Source of the DNA: Diplocarpon mali
Taxonomy: Eukaryota > Ascomycota > Leotiomycetes > Helotiales > Drepanopezizaceae
Length of the DNA stretch: 41,690 nucleotides
Direction of reading: 5' to 3'
NCBI GenBank assembly: GCA_024741835.1
Contig: JAENRP010000050.1
Location: forward strand, 163,569 to 205,258
The notes under the pieces were generated by a model. That model searched no databases. It saw only the letters and a list, made by a program, of their open reading frames with translations, and was not told the DNA's origin. A program made the translations under genes and the position numbers. This document shows positions 9,638 through 20,562 of the stretch, one piece after another (the first letter of the stretch is position 1; each line of letters starts with the position of its first letter).

Positions 9638-11588
9638 ATGTCGCCTCTGATATACCTCTTGTTTGTCAATATCTTCCTCGCCGCTCAGGTTCTCGGCATC
9701 TGGCCTGCACCACAGTCCGCCTCGAACGGCTCGTCGGTGTTGTGGATTAAGCGTAGCATTCGAGTTTCCTACGATTGCAGCGATGTAGGATGCAATCCTT
9801 CTAATTCTCTCTTTGGCCACGATACTAAACAGGCGGTGGATCTATAGTCATCGACTTCTCGTGTAGAGGGCATTGATTCGAGCGGCGCCTTTTCGAGCCG
9901 TTCGATCGTTCAAGCTGCGATTGCTCGCTCCATGGATGTGTTATTCGAGCAGACATTCGTGCCATGGAAACTGCACGCTCGCAATCAGCTTTCTAGCTTC
10001 GAACCGACAAATGATGACGATAAGCATTATATCAAGTCTCTTGCCATCGTGCAGACCAATACCGACAGTGCCAGCACGTTCAAGCCGCTCGCAGGCCAGG
10101 TAGATGAGTCGTACAATCTTACGATCAGTACAGATGGAAGAGCAGAGATCACGGCGTTATCCTCCACTGGAATCCTCCACGGACTTGAGACTTTCGTCCA
10201 GCTCTTCTACAAGCACTCTTCCGGGTCGGGTATATACACAAATCAGGCTCCGATCAAGATCATCGACGCCCCCAAGTTCCCTCACCGAGGACTAAACATG
10301 GACGTTGCGCGAAACTGGTACCCTGTGTCCGACATCCTTCGAACCATCGACGCCCTGTCCATGAATAAATTTAACCGCCTCCACCTCCACGTGACCGACT
10401 CGCAGTCTTGGCCCCTGGATATTCCCGCTCTGCCAGACTTATCGAAGAAAGGCGCCTACCAAACAGGCCTCTCGTACAGCCCATCCGACTTCAAGAAGAT
10501 TCAGACCTACGCCGTCGAGCGCGGTGTCGAGATCATCGTCGAGTTCGATATGCCTGGCCATACAACCTCGATCGGGTACGCTTACCCAGAACTGATTACT
10601 GGATTCGGCGCCAAACCCTGGGACACTTACTGTAATGAGCCACCATGTGGATCGCTGAAACTCAACTCTCCAGCTGTGTCCAAGTTTCTAGAAACATTGT
10701 TCGCGGACGTCTTGCCTCGGGTGCAGCCCTACTCGGCATACTTCCACACAGGAGGCGACGAAGTCAACAAGAACGTATACCTCCTCGACGAGACAGTCAA
10801 ATCAAATGACAGCGCTGTCATTGCAGCGTTGATACAGAAGCTCGTAGATCGAAATCACAATCAAATCCGAAAGGCGGGACTCGTACCCATCGTATGGGAG
10901 GAGATGCTGTTGGAATGGAATCTGAAGCTAGGCGACGATGTTTTGGTTCAATCGTGGTTAGGTGATGCGTCTGTTGCTGCTATCACGGGGAAAGGACATA
11001 AGGTATTAGCTGGTAATTACAATTACTGGGTAGGTCGATCTGCCACTTCACTTCTAATATCACAAGCTTACAACCCCAGTACCTCGATTGCGGGAAGGGG
11101 CAGTGGATTGATTTCGGCAATGGAGCCTCTTTCCAAAAATACGTACGTAGAACTTTCCCTGCTCTCTTTTGAGATCGCTTTTCTACCGATCCCTCACCCC
11201 CCCTCCAGACCACCAGCTAACCTCCTCACAGTACCCCTTCAAAGACTATTGTGACCCCTTCCACAACTGGCGCCTCGTCTACTCCTACGACCCCCTGGCT
11301 GGCGTGCCCCCCTCGGAGACACACCTCGTGCAAGGCGGCGAAGTACACATCTGGTCCGAGCAGACCGACTCCATCAACCTCGACGATATGGTCTGGCCGC
11401 GGGCCTCAGCTGCCGGTGAGGTCCTGTGGTCTGGGAGACAAGATGCAAGCGGGAAGAACCGAAGCCAGATTACCGCAAGTCCAAGGCTGGCGGAGTGGAG
11501 GGAACGTATGGTGAATAGGGGCGTGGGGGCGGGCCCAGTACAGATGGTGTTCTGCACGCAGAGTGACGCTGGCGAATGTTCGTTGTGA
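9638..11588 (+). CDS. nagA: Secreted beta-N-acetylhexosaminidase, GH20
   Basis: Releases terminal N-acetylglucosamine from chitin oligomers and glycans, finishing chitin breakdown outside the cell. The ATG at 9638 begins a clear signal peptide (SPLIYLLFVNIFLAAQVLG) ahead of IWPAPQ. Predicted exons are 9638-9784, 9848-11029, 11080-11142 and 11232-11588, giving 582 residues. The catalytic pair is Asp353-Glu354 in FHTGGDEVN; HLHVTDSQSWPL and EFDMPGH are also family motifs, and the tiny third exon encodes YLDCGKGQW. The last two introns (50 and 89 bp) have good signals and restore the family sequence exactly. The first (63 bp, donor GTAGGA, acceptor CTATAG) is the weakest, but it removes an in-frame TAG and keeps frame. 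The N-terminal pro-region diverges from what I remember of relatives. Function is secure. Confidence 0.92.
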
Positions 11589-12731
11589 GTGACGGTATCT
11601 GGTTTTCCCGGTGCAAAGGCTGTTGGGAAAATGGCGTGTGGAGAGAGGTGCTCCTACTCGCGCCTGGCGAGGGCGTTTGCTGCGAGCATGGATCTTACGT
11701 GGATCTCTTCACAAGCTAGAAGGTACAGCTCGAATCTGTATATTGCCGTCTTGTGTCCCTGTGTCTCTCTGCACGTTACGAGGTAGATCAGTATAATTAG
11801 ACCACTCATGCATTAAAAGGTCGATCGCTGCCTAATATATCGCTTCTTCCGCCATCTGAGCACCGATTGAAGATGCAGTCACGTGGCCGCCGTTCTGAGC
11901 CGTAACTCTCTCGTGATTTAAGGCTCCCCTCAGACCGAGCCAGCGTCCATGATGATAATATGCCAGGAGGTTATACGCAAGATGATCGCAAGTAGCAACT
12001 AGGCGTCGAGATCAAAACAATATGTCCAAAGGACATAATCACGCATATCTCACATGACCGTCCCCAACCCAGACGCAAAATCCCAGCCGACAAGGCTCCC
12101 CTCCTTTCCCCCACAATCCGGTCCCGCCGCCACGTCTCTTGAGCCATGGCCTCACACCTGTTGCCACCAACACCCTCCCCACCTTACCTATTGAAGTTAT
12201 TCCCATAGATTCGGCTGAACTCAAGCTCTGATGCGATACATTGGCATGCACCTCGCATCGCCCGATATGAACACCAAGGAACCTGTGAACCTTCTGATTG
12301 GATCCCAGCGACCATCGCAACAAGCATCATGGCTGCCGAGGAGACATATTGCTAGAAGGCCGTCGCTAAGGGTTGAGGTATCTTCTGTTTCGACAGGCCG
12401 CTTGGGGACAGACACCCCCAATCGACGAGTCGGAGCTTACGACGGATAATGCTGCTCCGACTCACTACTACGACGCCGTTATAATATATCTATATAAGAG
12501 GTATGATGTGGAAGGAATTCCCCTCCCAGATATTTCATCCAACAAACTGCGCCAAACAAAAACCGGTCTGATGAGAGTCCAGAAATAACCCCGCTTCTAC
12601 TGCATCCATCTTGTCATATACATACATACATACATACACATATTTTTATATATTTAAATACTTATATATTGGCTCAAATTCCATCTTCGAGTTGCAGTAG
12701 AGGCCACTTCGTCATTGCGTCAACCGCAATA
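11589..12731. other. Intergenic region upstream of the P450 gene
   Basis: About 1.1 kb between two plus-strand genes. TATATAAG at 12491-12498 and an AT-rich stretch with CATACATACATA repeats at about 12615-12670 are candidate core promoter elements for the P450. Short open frames here have no recognisable content. Confidence 0.5.
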
Positions 12732-14706
12732 ATGCTCGGGGATATGCTCGAACACGCCTCACCCAGAACGCTGGCCCTAGGCATTGGGTTGGCATTTGCT
12801 GCTTGGCACATTGCCAAAAGAGTGCATATCGAGAGGAAGATTAGAGCGCTGGGTGGACATGCAGTGAGGGTTGAGAGTTGGCTTCCCTGGGGTGTGTATT
12901 CTCCCCAGATCCCGAACATCAAGCTCATTCCAACTCTCAAGCCAGCCCAGGTCGAGCCTCACTCAGCCATCACCTACACTCCAAAAGCTCCTAGCAAGCC
13001 AACTGAATCTTATTTGCGGTCTCATATTTCCGAGAAAGAAACCGTCACTGACCGGCACAGATCTCGACCTCATAGCCTCCGCTGTGAGGGCAACCATGTC
13101 ACACCGCAACCTCCAATTCTGGGATCGCATGTTGTCCAACAAGGGAAACTCTTCCATGCGCTACACCAAAGAAGCCAAGATCGCAGGCAACCGCGTTATC
13201 TTCACCGCCGACCCCGAGAACGTGAAGGCAATCCTCGCAACACAATTCACAGACTACGGCAAAGGCGAGCCCTTCCACCGCGAGTGGGCCGCTTTCCTCG
13301 GCGACAGCATCTTCACCACGGACCTGGACCAATGGCACGCCTCGCGGCAGCTGATTCGGCCACAATTCGTCAAAGATCGGGTCAGCGATCTCGAGGTGTT
13401 TGAGACGCACGTCCAGATTTTGATCCGAAAGATCGTGGAGGCAGGGTGTGCACGTGGGAAAGAAGGGAGCGAGATCGACGTGAGTGATTTGTTCTTCCGG
13501 TATACGCTGGATGCTGCCACGCATTTCTTGCTGGGGAGCTCACTAGGCAGTTTGGAAGTTCCGGAGCAGGCATTTGCGGAGGCTTTTGGGGAAGTGCAGA
13601 GGGTGCAGAATCTTATTGCTAGAGCTGGGTTTGTCTCCCCTCCCTTTTCCCCCTTTCCCATGTCTACATGCATCCTACACATTCTCAGCCTCTATGAGTA
13701 TGGCTGATATACCAAAGCCCCCTGAAAAAACTCGTCCCCCGCGCTTCCTTCCATGCCGGCATCAAAACCATCGACTGCTTCGTAAACCCCTACATCGAGC
13801 AAGCCCTCGCCCTCTCTCCCGCTGAGCTCGCCACCAAGACCAAGTCCGAAGAGGGCTACACCTTCCTCCACGCCCTCGCTTCGTTCACGCGCGACCGTAC
13901 AGTCCTCCGAGATCAACTCGTCGCCGTCCTTCTCGCGGGACGAGATACCACAGCGTCGACTCTATCCTGGACATTCTACGAACTGGCCAGGAATCCGGAT
14001 ATAGTGCGGAAACTGCGTGCGGAAATCGTGCAGCAGATCGGACTTGAGAGGGCACCGACGTATGCGGATCTGAAGGGGATGAAATATCTTCAGGTATTTC
14101 CTCCTCTCTCCCCCTCGACCGACCCCTAAATTCCTGCTTTTGTGTCGAGGGAAGGGCCTGTGTAGAGAAGACTGACTGGGGCAGAACGTGATGAACGAGA
14201 CCCTCCGCCTCTACCCCGTCGTCCCATTCAACGTGCGTCTGGCGCTGAAGGACACGACGCTTCCGCACGGCGGCGGGCCCGACGGGCTTTCTCCCGTCGG
14301 TATCCTGAAAGACACGCCCATCGGCTACTCGACCCTCGTCATGCAGCGCCGTCCGGACTTGACACGGCCTCTCACCATCCCCTCCTCCCCCAACCGACCC
14401 TCCAGCACAGTCTCGGTTCTAGACTTCTCCCCCGAGCGCTGGGCGAGCTGGCAGCCCAAACCCTGGACGTACATCCCCTTCAACGGCGGTCCGCGCATCT
14501 GCATTGGGCAGCAGTTTGCGCTGACCGAGATGGGGTTTACGATTGTCCGGCTGCTGCAGCGGTTTGAGCGGCTAGAAAGTTTCATGGGGGCTGTAGATGG
14601 GGGGGACCCGTGTTTGAAAGCTGAGATTGTGTTGCAGCCTGGGGAAGGGGTCCGAGTCGGGTTTTTCGAGGGGAAGAGGGGAGACGAGGAGAAGAGGGTG
14701 GGTTGA
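12732..14706 (+). CDS. Cytochrome P450, CYP52-like clan
   Basis: Haem-thiolate monooxygenase of the endoplasmic reticulum. Members of the CYP52-like group commonly hydroxylate fatty acids or alkanes at the chain end; the substrate here is not shown by the sequence. Predicted exons are 12732-12891, 13061-13628, 13718-14093 and 14185-14706 (541 residues). A short hydrophobic N-terminal anchor (TLALGIGLAFAAW) precedes a basic hinge. The I-helix motif AGRDTT, the K-helix ETLR (from Glu373) and the haem loop FNGGPRICIGQQ with ligand Cys474 are intact. Before SPERW there is a Pro/Ser-rich stretch (TIPSSPNRPSSTVSV), which makes this loop longer than usual. The first intron (169 bp, donor GTGTGT) is the least certain; shifting it would change one or two residues after SWLPW. 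The others are 89 and 91 bp. Subfamily assignment is tentative. Confidence 0.88.
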
Positions 14707-17016
14707 GGCAGGGTTGGGAATGGGAAATCGGAATATCAGAAATGCCACCTGGGGTCATCTTGTCTCGGTGCGAAGGATAATGAATTAAGCGACCAGCCTT
14801 ACCATCGCGTTCTTGTGACAGTAGCTCGATTGGAGCAGAGCTCGGACAATCTATGGTCCGCTTTACAGCTCCGGCGTCCGAGGCTCGCTTACTCCGCATC
14901 TCAGCCCACCTCGGGGATATACAAACACAACGAGGCGAGGTACCGTCCTGATCGCATGCGTATTTACACATCTCACGGGTCACTTGGGAGCGGGTTATCT
15001 CGCGCCGAACGAAACAGGGCTGATCCGTACACGATCCTAGGCCCCAGCAGAGAACGAGCCGGAGAGATGGCCGCGCGGCAGGCCAGCGCGGGCGCTGCTC
15101 GGCTCCCTCACGGGGGCGCACGGCGGCGAGGTGACCAGTCACTCGAGGCTCGTGTGCCGCAATCCCCAGGAAGACATTCGCCTCACGGGCGGGACTCTTC
15201 ACAGACAGCGCTCCATGCTGCGCGCGCCGGCGCCCCTGGCAGCGATATACTTGCATACCGCGTCTCCGGGGAAGCTCACGGGATCGAGGCGAGCTGGCTC
15301 CGCCGGGAGGCCTGACATGGTGTGTGCTGCACGACGAAGCCCTGCCTGGAACTCACCGTGGCTCCCCCGGCTTGGACGCACCGGCACGTGCCATGAGCCG
15401 CTGCGACGAAACGGATCTCTCCCTGGGCGGAGGCGGCCTGGCCCCAGCAACCTTGGGTTTCGCGCTCGCGACCGACCAGCAGGAGATGTGGCGGACGGTG
15501 TCGGCAGACAGGTCAGATGACGTGGGAATATATGCAGATCACGGGACGTGTATCACGGGATATAAGTCAGATGATGTGGGACGCGATATTTGCAGATCAC
15601 GGGACGCCTGGCGTCCGCCTGGAGGCTTGGCAAATACTGGACTTACTCTGCGCTCTCGCGGCATAGCGTCGAGGGCGAGTTTTTTACGCACCCACGAATA
15701 CAACACCACGAACCCGAGCAGCTTCATCATTGTGCACCCCTTGACGCGGTACGAATACTTGGCCGCGCGCTCCCCCAGGCCTGCCCGCTCGATCGGTGCC
15801 GAGGATAGAGTCCGCGGTTGGCCCGCAGCCGCCGAGAGGCGTCATGCAGCAAGCTCCCTGGGCAGATCCGCCGCGTCCAGATCTTCGCCAGCCCATACGG
15901 ACGAAAGACCACGGGCCCGGGAGTTTTCCCAGAGCAGTACATCTGCGGGATTCAATCTGCCCGAAACCCAGCTCACGACCGTCCGTACTTGCATTCGTCC
16001 GTATGACTAGAAGATCACCGCGCGTGGAAAACATCGCCGTGAAGGGCGACGAATAACATCCCATCTCGCGCAGCCCCCCTGCTGTCATCAGCCGTCGAGA
16101 CGGCCAGCCTTGAGCTGATACTCTCCGTCCTGGTCGCATCGCCGGCGCCGGATGGCAGGATCACATGAGCGCCGCTCCTCCGTAAGATCATTGGGAGGGC
16201 CGACTACCACAGTGCCACGCAGGATCCCCGGAGCCGCATGCCACGTTTCGTGCCGCTTCATTCTCTGTCGCCTCACCAGCAGCCTGGGTCCAGACGAGTA
16301 GCGGGCCAGTTGCGTCGGGTTGGCTTGGATGGAGCAGCAGCACCAGAGACAACAAAAAACATACAACAGCAGGTATTCGCTGGTGGTCACCCACCCAGCT
16401 ACTAATCTGCCGATCTGACGCTTGTGTATGGCAGAGCGGACGGGATGCCCAATTCTCCTCAGTCTGTGGTCGTATGTGGCATGCAGGTGTTTATTGGTGA
16501 ATATACAACAGCTCCGTCTCGGCTCTTACGTGCTCTTGTAAACGAAACACCCTGCCTCCTCTCACCCGCCGCTCTCCTGAGAGTGCGGTAGGTTTGTGGC
16601 CACTGCGCCTGTAAGCTGCGGAGAGATTGAGGTTCTTGGAGAGGGGCTCAATTGGTTCTTCGATGGGAACTATGTCATCCTGCAAAGCCGAAACGCTTGC
16701 ATTTCCTGGTGCATGCGACCCCATCTGGCCAAGGTCTAGTTCCTCCAGTTCGGTCTCGGTGGGAGAGAAGCCTACGTCCTACGCTACGAACCTTTGACTA
16801 CCTCGAGGGCCTGTCGTATCAGAGCAGTACATGCGTGCACGAGTTCCCGGGAACCTAACAATCGACATAAGTGCCTCGCAACTTCACTCGAGGGATGCTC
16901 GTTGAGGATAAGTCTAGATCTCGACACACTGCCATGGAAAACCCCGGGTCTGCCCGAGGAATCAAGTCGGACGATCCGCAGAGCAGCGAGGCGACCACGG
17001 GGGCTTGCCGCGGCAC
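14707..17016. other. GC-rich intergenic region with no supported gene
   Basis: The 2.3 kb between the ends of the P450 and GH125 genes, which converge, is GC-rich and open in several frames at once, on both strands. None of those products shows a domain, signal peptide or convincing splice pattern. The only clear structure is the imperfect duplication at about 15512-15607. A lineage-specific gene or a non-coding RNA cannot be excluded from the sequence alone. Confidence 0.5.
15512..15607. repeat. Imperfect tandem duplication containing TCAGATGACGTGGGA
   Basis: GTCAGATGACGTGGGA, then an AT-rich spacer and GCAGATCACGGGACG, occurs at about 15512-15550 and again at about 15567-15607 with small changes (GATGATGTGGGA; ATATTTGCAGATCACGGG). 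An extra ATCACGGG lies between them. The first copy holds TGACGT, the core of a CRE/bZIP-type site, which the second has lost. Confidence 0.65.
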
Positions 17017-18968
17017 TCACTGGTAGCTCGCGCCGAGCACCTCCGGCTTCCTCGTCTTCAGATCGAGCAGACACTCTCCCAGCAGCCCGTTCGCCCACGA
17101 GAACCACTGCCTCGTCCAGCTCCCCGCGTCGAAACTATCCACCGACTCGTGGACCAGGCCCAGCCCGTCCGTGCTGCTCACGATCTCCTTCAGCGCGGTC
17201 TCGATCTCGCGCGCGTCGTCGCTCGTGAAGATGCGCACGATGCTGGCCATGGGCCAGGCTTTGCCGAAACCCACGTGAGGACCGCCGATGCTGCGTCTCT
17301 GTCAGGCTACCACGTGTGATGGGAGGGGGGGAGGGGGGGCAAGGGTGAAACCGACGCGTTGATCACGGGCCCGCGCATGAAGTAGGGGTTGTCTGGGCTC
17401 AGCACGAACTTCCGCGTGTTCTGGTACACCGGGTCGCTGACGTCCAGGTAGCCGATGAAGGGGGCGCTGAGCAGGCTGGGTATGTTGGCGTCGTCCATGC
17501 GGTTGGCAGAGCCGAACCCGTCGACTTCGAATGCGTAGACTTGCCCATAGTCGGGGTCGTTGACGATGCCGTACTTGGTGATGGCATCCCTGATTCGGGT
17601 GGAGAGGCTGTGCATGCGGTTGGCGAGGTCCTGCTGGTTGCCGACGGCGGCCATGATGTGCGAGGCGGAGTCGAGGTAGCGGGAGAACATCATGTTGGCT
17701 GGGATGAACAGTTGGTAGGTCGTTCTGCGGCTTGTCGTCAGCAGCGCCCTCTCGCCCTCGGGGATGGAAGCTGACGAGTCGTCGCTGGGCCTGAATGCCG
17801 AGCGTACCAAGCCCGTCCCGTCGCGAACCGGACTGCCACGACCAGAGTTACCCAGCGTCTCGGTCCCGATCGTGGTCTCCCGCGCCCAGGTGTAGGGGCT
17901 CTGATTCACCGACCCGTTGGCCGCATACGTACCAACCACTTGAGAGATCTCAGCCACGTGTGCCTATAAGCCTCCAGGTGTTGGGGACTCCGTCTGGAGC
18001 AATGAAGCTCTGGAACATCCGGGATCGCGAGGCCGGGACTCGAGAGAATGATAAGTGAAGATCCATACGTACGTAGAGCTTGCGTCGTCTCCATGATTGT
18101 CTTGACAGTATCAACCCACCTATACTTCCCAAAGAAGTCCACATCCCCAGTCGCTTCGTAGTAGTTCGTCGAGATCTCCAAAAAGGCCGCCAGGGAGTCC
18201 AGTTCCCACTTGCACTCAAAGACCGTGTCGTTCGGAGCCGGCGGGGTGAAGACGTCCGGCCGCTGCTGGTTCTGCGTCGGCGCGAGACCGGACTCGACGG
18301 GCGGCTGGAAGGAGTTGCAGTGCGGCGCGGAAAGGATGTAGCGTGCTTGCAGGTTGATGACGCCGCGGTAGAGGCTGGCGAGGGAGTCTGGGCTGCTGGA
18401 GGCCTGGAGGAGGGAGCGGTAGCTCTGCATCTGGTTCGCCGAGTCGCGGAGCCACATGGCCTGCTGTCTGTCATTCTCGCGTCTCCTAGGAAGCAGGAGA
18501 TGGCCTCACGTCGATGTCCCCGGTGATGAGGAAGGTCAGCCTGCACGAGCGCTTAGCGAGCGTCTACATCAACACGGGAAGCGAGCCCGAAGCGAGGAGA
18601 CCACCGTCCGAGCCTCTGATGCGGAGACCGAGAATCGGGGCGAGAAGAGATCAAACCCCTTACTCCTCCTCTCCACCCCCCGCCGCGACCCCCTTCCACC
18701 GAACGGCCGTGTCCAGCGAGTTCGGGAACGAGTTCTCGAACAGCCGATACAAGTCCGGGTCTCGGACCACGCGCTTCATCCCCACAATCGCTTCCTCCAC
18801 GACGCTCGAGTTGAACGTCCGGCACGCGGGCTCGGGCCGCATGTACGAGAGCTGGTACCGGCCCTCGCTGAGCGGCTCGTGCTTCTGCTGCGCGTAGCGC
18901 GAGTAGTCGGGACACTGTGCTGCTGCCCCTGCCATCAGGGCCAGGAGTGTCAAGATGGTGCCCTGCAT
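17017..18968 (-). CDS. Secreted GH125 alpha-mannosidase (Mug157 / DUF1237 family)
   Basis: Characterised bacterial GH125 enzymes are exo-alpha-1,6-mannosidases; fungal members are expected to trim mannans or N-glycans outside or in the secretory path. The ATG at 18968 begins a signal peptide ([15 protein letters not shown], cut before QCPDYS). Predicted exons are 18968-18664, 18540-18510, 18460-18073, 17938-17776, 17724-17356 and 17290-17017, giving 509 residues. Family motifs are restored across junctions: [20 protein letters not shown] over introns 1-2, [20 protein letters not shown] over intron 4, and [20 protein letters not shown] over intron 5. Intron 4 is only 51 bp, in frame and without a stop. 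Intron 3 (134 bp) is the least certain junction. The TGA at 17019-17017 lies inside CAGTGAGT, itself a good donor, so a further small C-terminal exon is possible. Confidence 0.9.
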
Positions 18969-20562
18969 CTTCGCCGTATCTTCCTGTGAGCGAGCCTTGG
19001 AACGCCTGCCGCGATCAGCAGATCCTGGGTTAGCATCTCATGTTCGACGTGCTTTTGGATGATGAGGGAGAGGAGCGGTGGTGGTCGGGTACGCACAGCT
19101 AATCGCTACCCCGCGTTGTAGAGCCGTGTCGTGTAGGTCCCTTGTGGGAGGGTGCGGGTGACGATGGGGAGCACACGGTCTTATGCCGATGACTATATGC
19201 CACCAGAGTGCCCACACGCTAGCACACGCTGCTAGCGTACTCTTACCTAATACCTGATTATATGCTTTCTTTCGGGAGGTAAAGGCGTACGAGGAAAGCT
19301 AAGCTCCTTGTCTAGAACCAGCTACCCTACCCGTACCCACTTATTATGCTATATTGTATTCCTTCCCCGTACTCTGATCCCCGCGTTGGGTACGCATAGA
19401 TCTCCTCGCTAACCCGACGAAAGGTACATCCTAACAAATCAACACCATCACGTGCGTGGATATCCAAAATCCGAGTCTCCGTAACAATCGCGCACCGAGT
19501 TGGTAGCTTGCCCCAGGCCGAAGCAGCTCTCGGTGAGCGGATGGACGAGTCGTCTCGGCGTACCAGCCGCTGTTCCCACGCGGTCGCGGTCGCGGTATAA
19601 ACCCAAGGGAAACCGGGTCGAGGAACCGGCAAGTCCTCGCAAGGGAGACACCTGACCCCGCCATACATGGCGTGCTCCAGCACCTCGCCTCGGAATTGTC
19701 CCGTACCGTGCTAAATGTCTGCGAAGGATCGGTGGACAGCCCGGATGTTCGGCCCGTCGAGTCGGCCCGGTCAGCTATTCGGACAGGTGTCGGTCGGTCA
19801 TGATCTCATATCCTTCTCGTCTCATGAGCCCTCGTGCTCGGCTCTGCATCCAGCGAAATCGAGCGACCCGAGACCTTTCCTCCTTTGCGAACGGACGTCG
19901 ATCTGGCCTGGTGATCTTTTTTCGCTCGACATCTGCCCGAGCCAAGCCTTCGAGGAGGTGAAAGCAAATGGCTGAGCAGAAGAGGAAAAGGCTTCCGTGC
20001 GGCAGAGACTGGTTGGCTTTATCTATGGCACGGGATAGCTTTCGCTGTGGACCGAGAAACAACTCAAGAGGTAGAATAGACACCGGCTTTTCAGAATCAT
20101 ACTCGGCATGTATTGCAGATCACCTCTGTGCCAGATCGTGTTCTGGTGTGGAATGCATGGCGAGACGTTTTTTTTTTTCCGAAATCAGATCGGTGAGTAG
20201 GGTATCTTGCGATTTTTATTCCAGAATGACTACCCGCTGCAATAATCCAGGCGGCATTATGCCCGGCCTCCCTTGCCTCCAACGAACTATCAACCTATAC
20301 AATTATTTCTCTGGCTTTAGCTCCAGGCCGTATCTAACCAATCGTGCGTATTCAAACCTCTTCCTTGAAAAGGATATTCCCTCTCATCTCTCATGTCTGG
20401 ATTCAGGATCCAGTTAACTGCGATTGAGAGGTGCCGCTTAGTCTCCAGAATTACAGAGTGGGATTTTTTTTCCAACCCGAGAATCGCATCATCGCATCAT
20501 TCATATCCGCCATAATTCATCGAGCTCACATTCCAACACAGGCCCGTATTGCGCTCTCATTC
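18969..20562. other. Intergenic region upstream of GH125
   Basis: About 1.6 kb between the GH125 start and the phytochrome stop, both minus strand. A 13-T run lies near 20167 and an inverted repeat at 19216-19238. Open frames on both strands (for example 19327-19683 and 19968-20417) have no recognisable content and no matching splice structure. I see no gene. Confidence 0.5.
19216..19238. repeat. Short inverted repeat, 9-bp arms
   Basis: ACGCTAGCA and its exact reverse complement TGCTAGCGT are separated by CACGC. It lies about 250 bp upstream of the GH125 start codon, so it could be a dyad regulatory site, but nothing beyond the symmetry supports this. Confidence 0.5.

Noticed and set aside
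12669..12731. Earlier start for the P450
   Set aside because: The open frame extends upstream only to a TTG. The first ATG is at 12732, directly before the hydrophobic anchor.
14815..16390. Several 80-230-codon frames on both strands
   Set aside because: Simultaneously open frames in GC-rich DNA, with no domain, signal peptide or splice structure.
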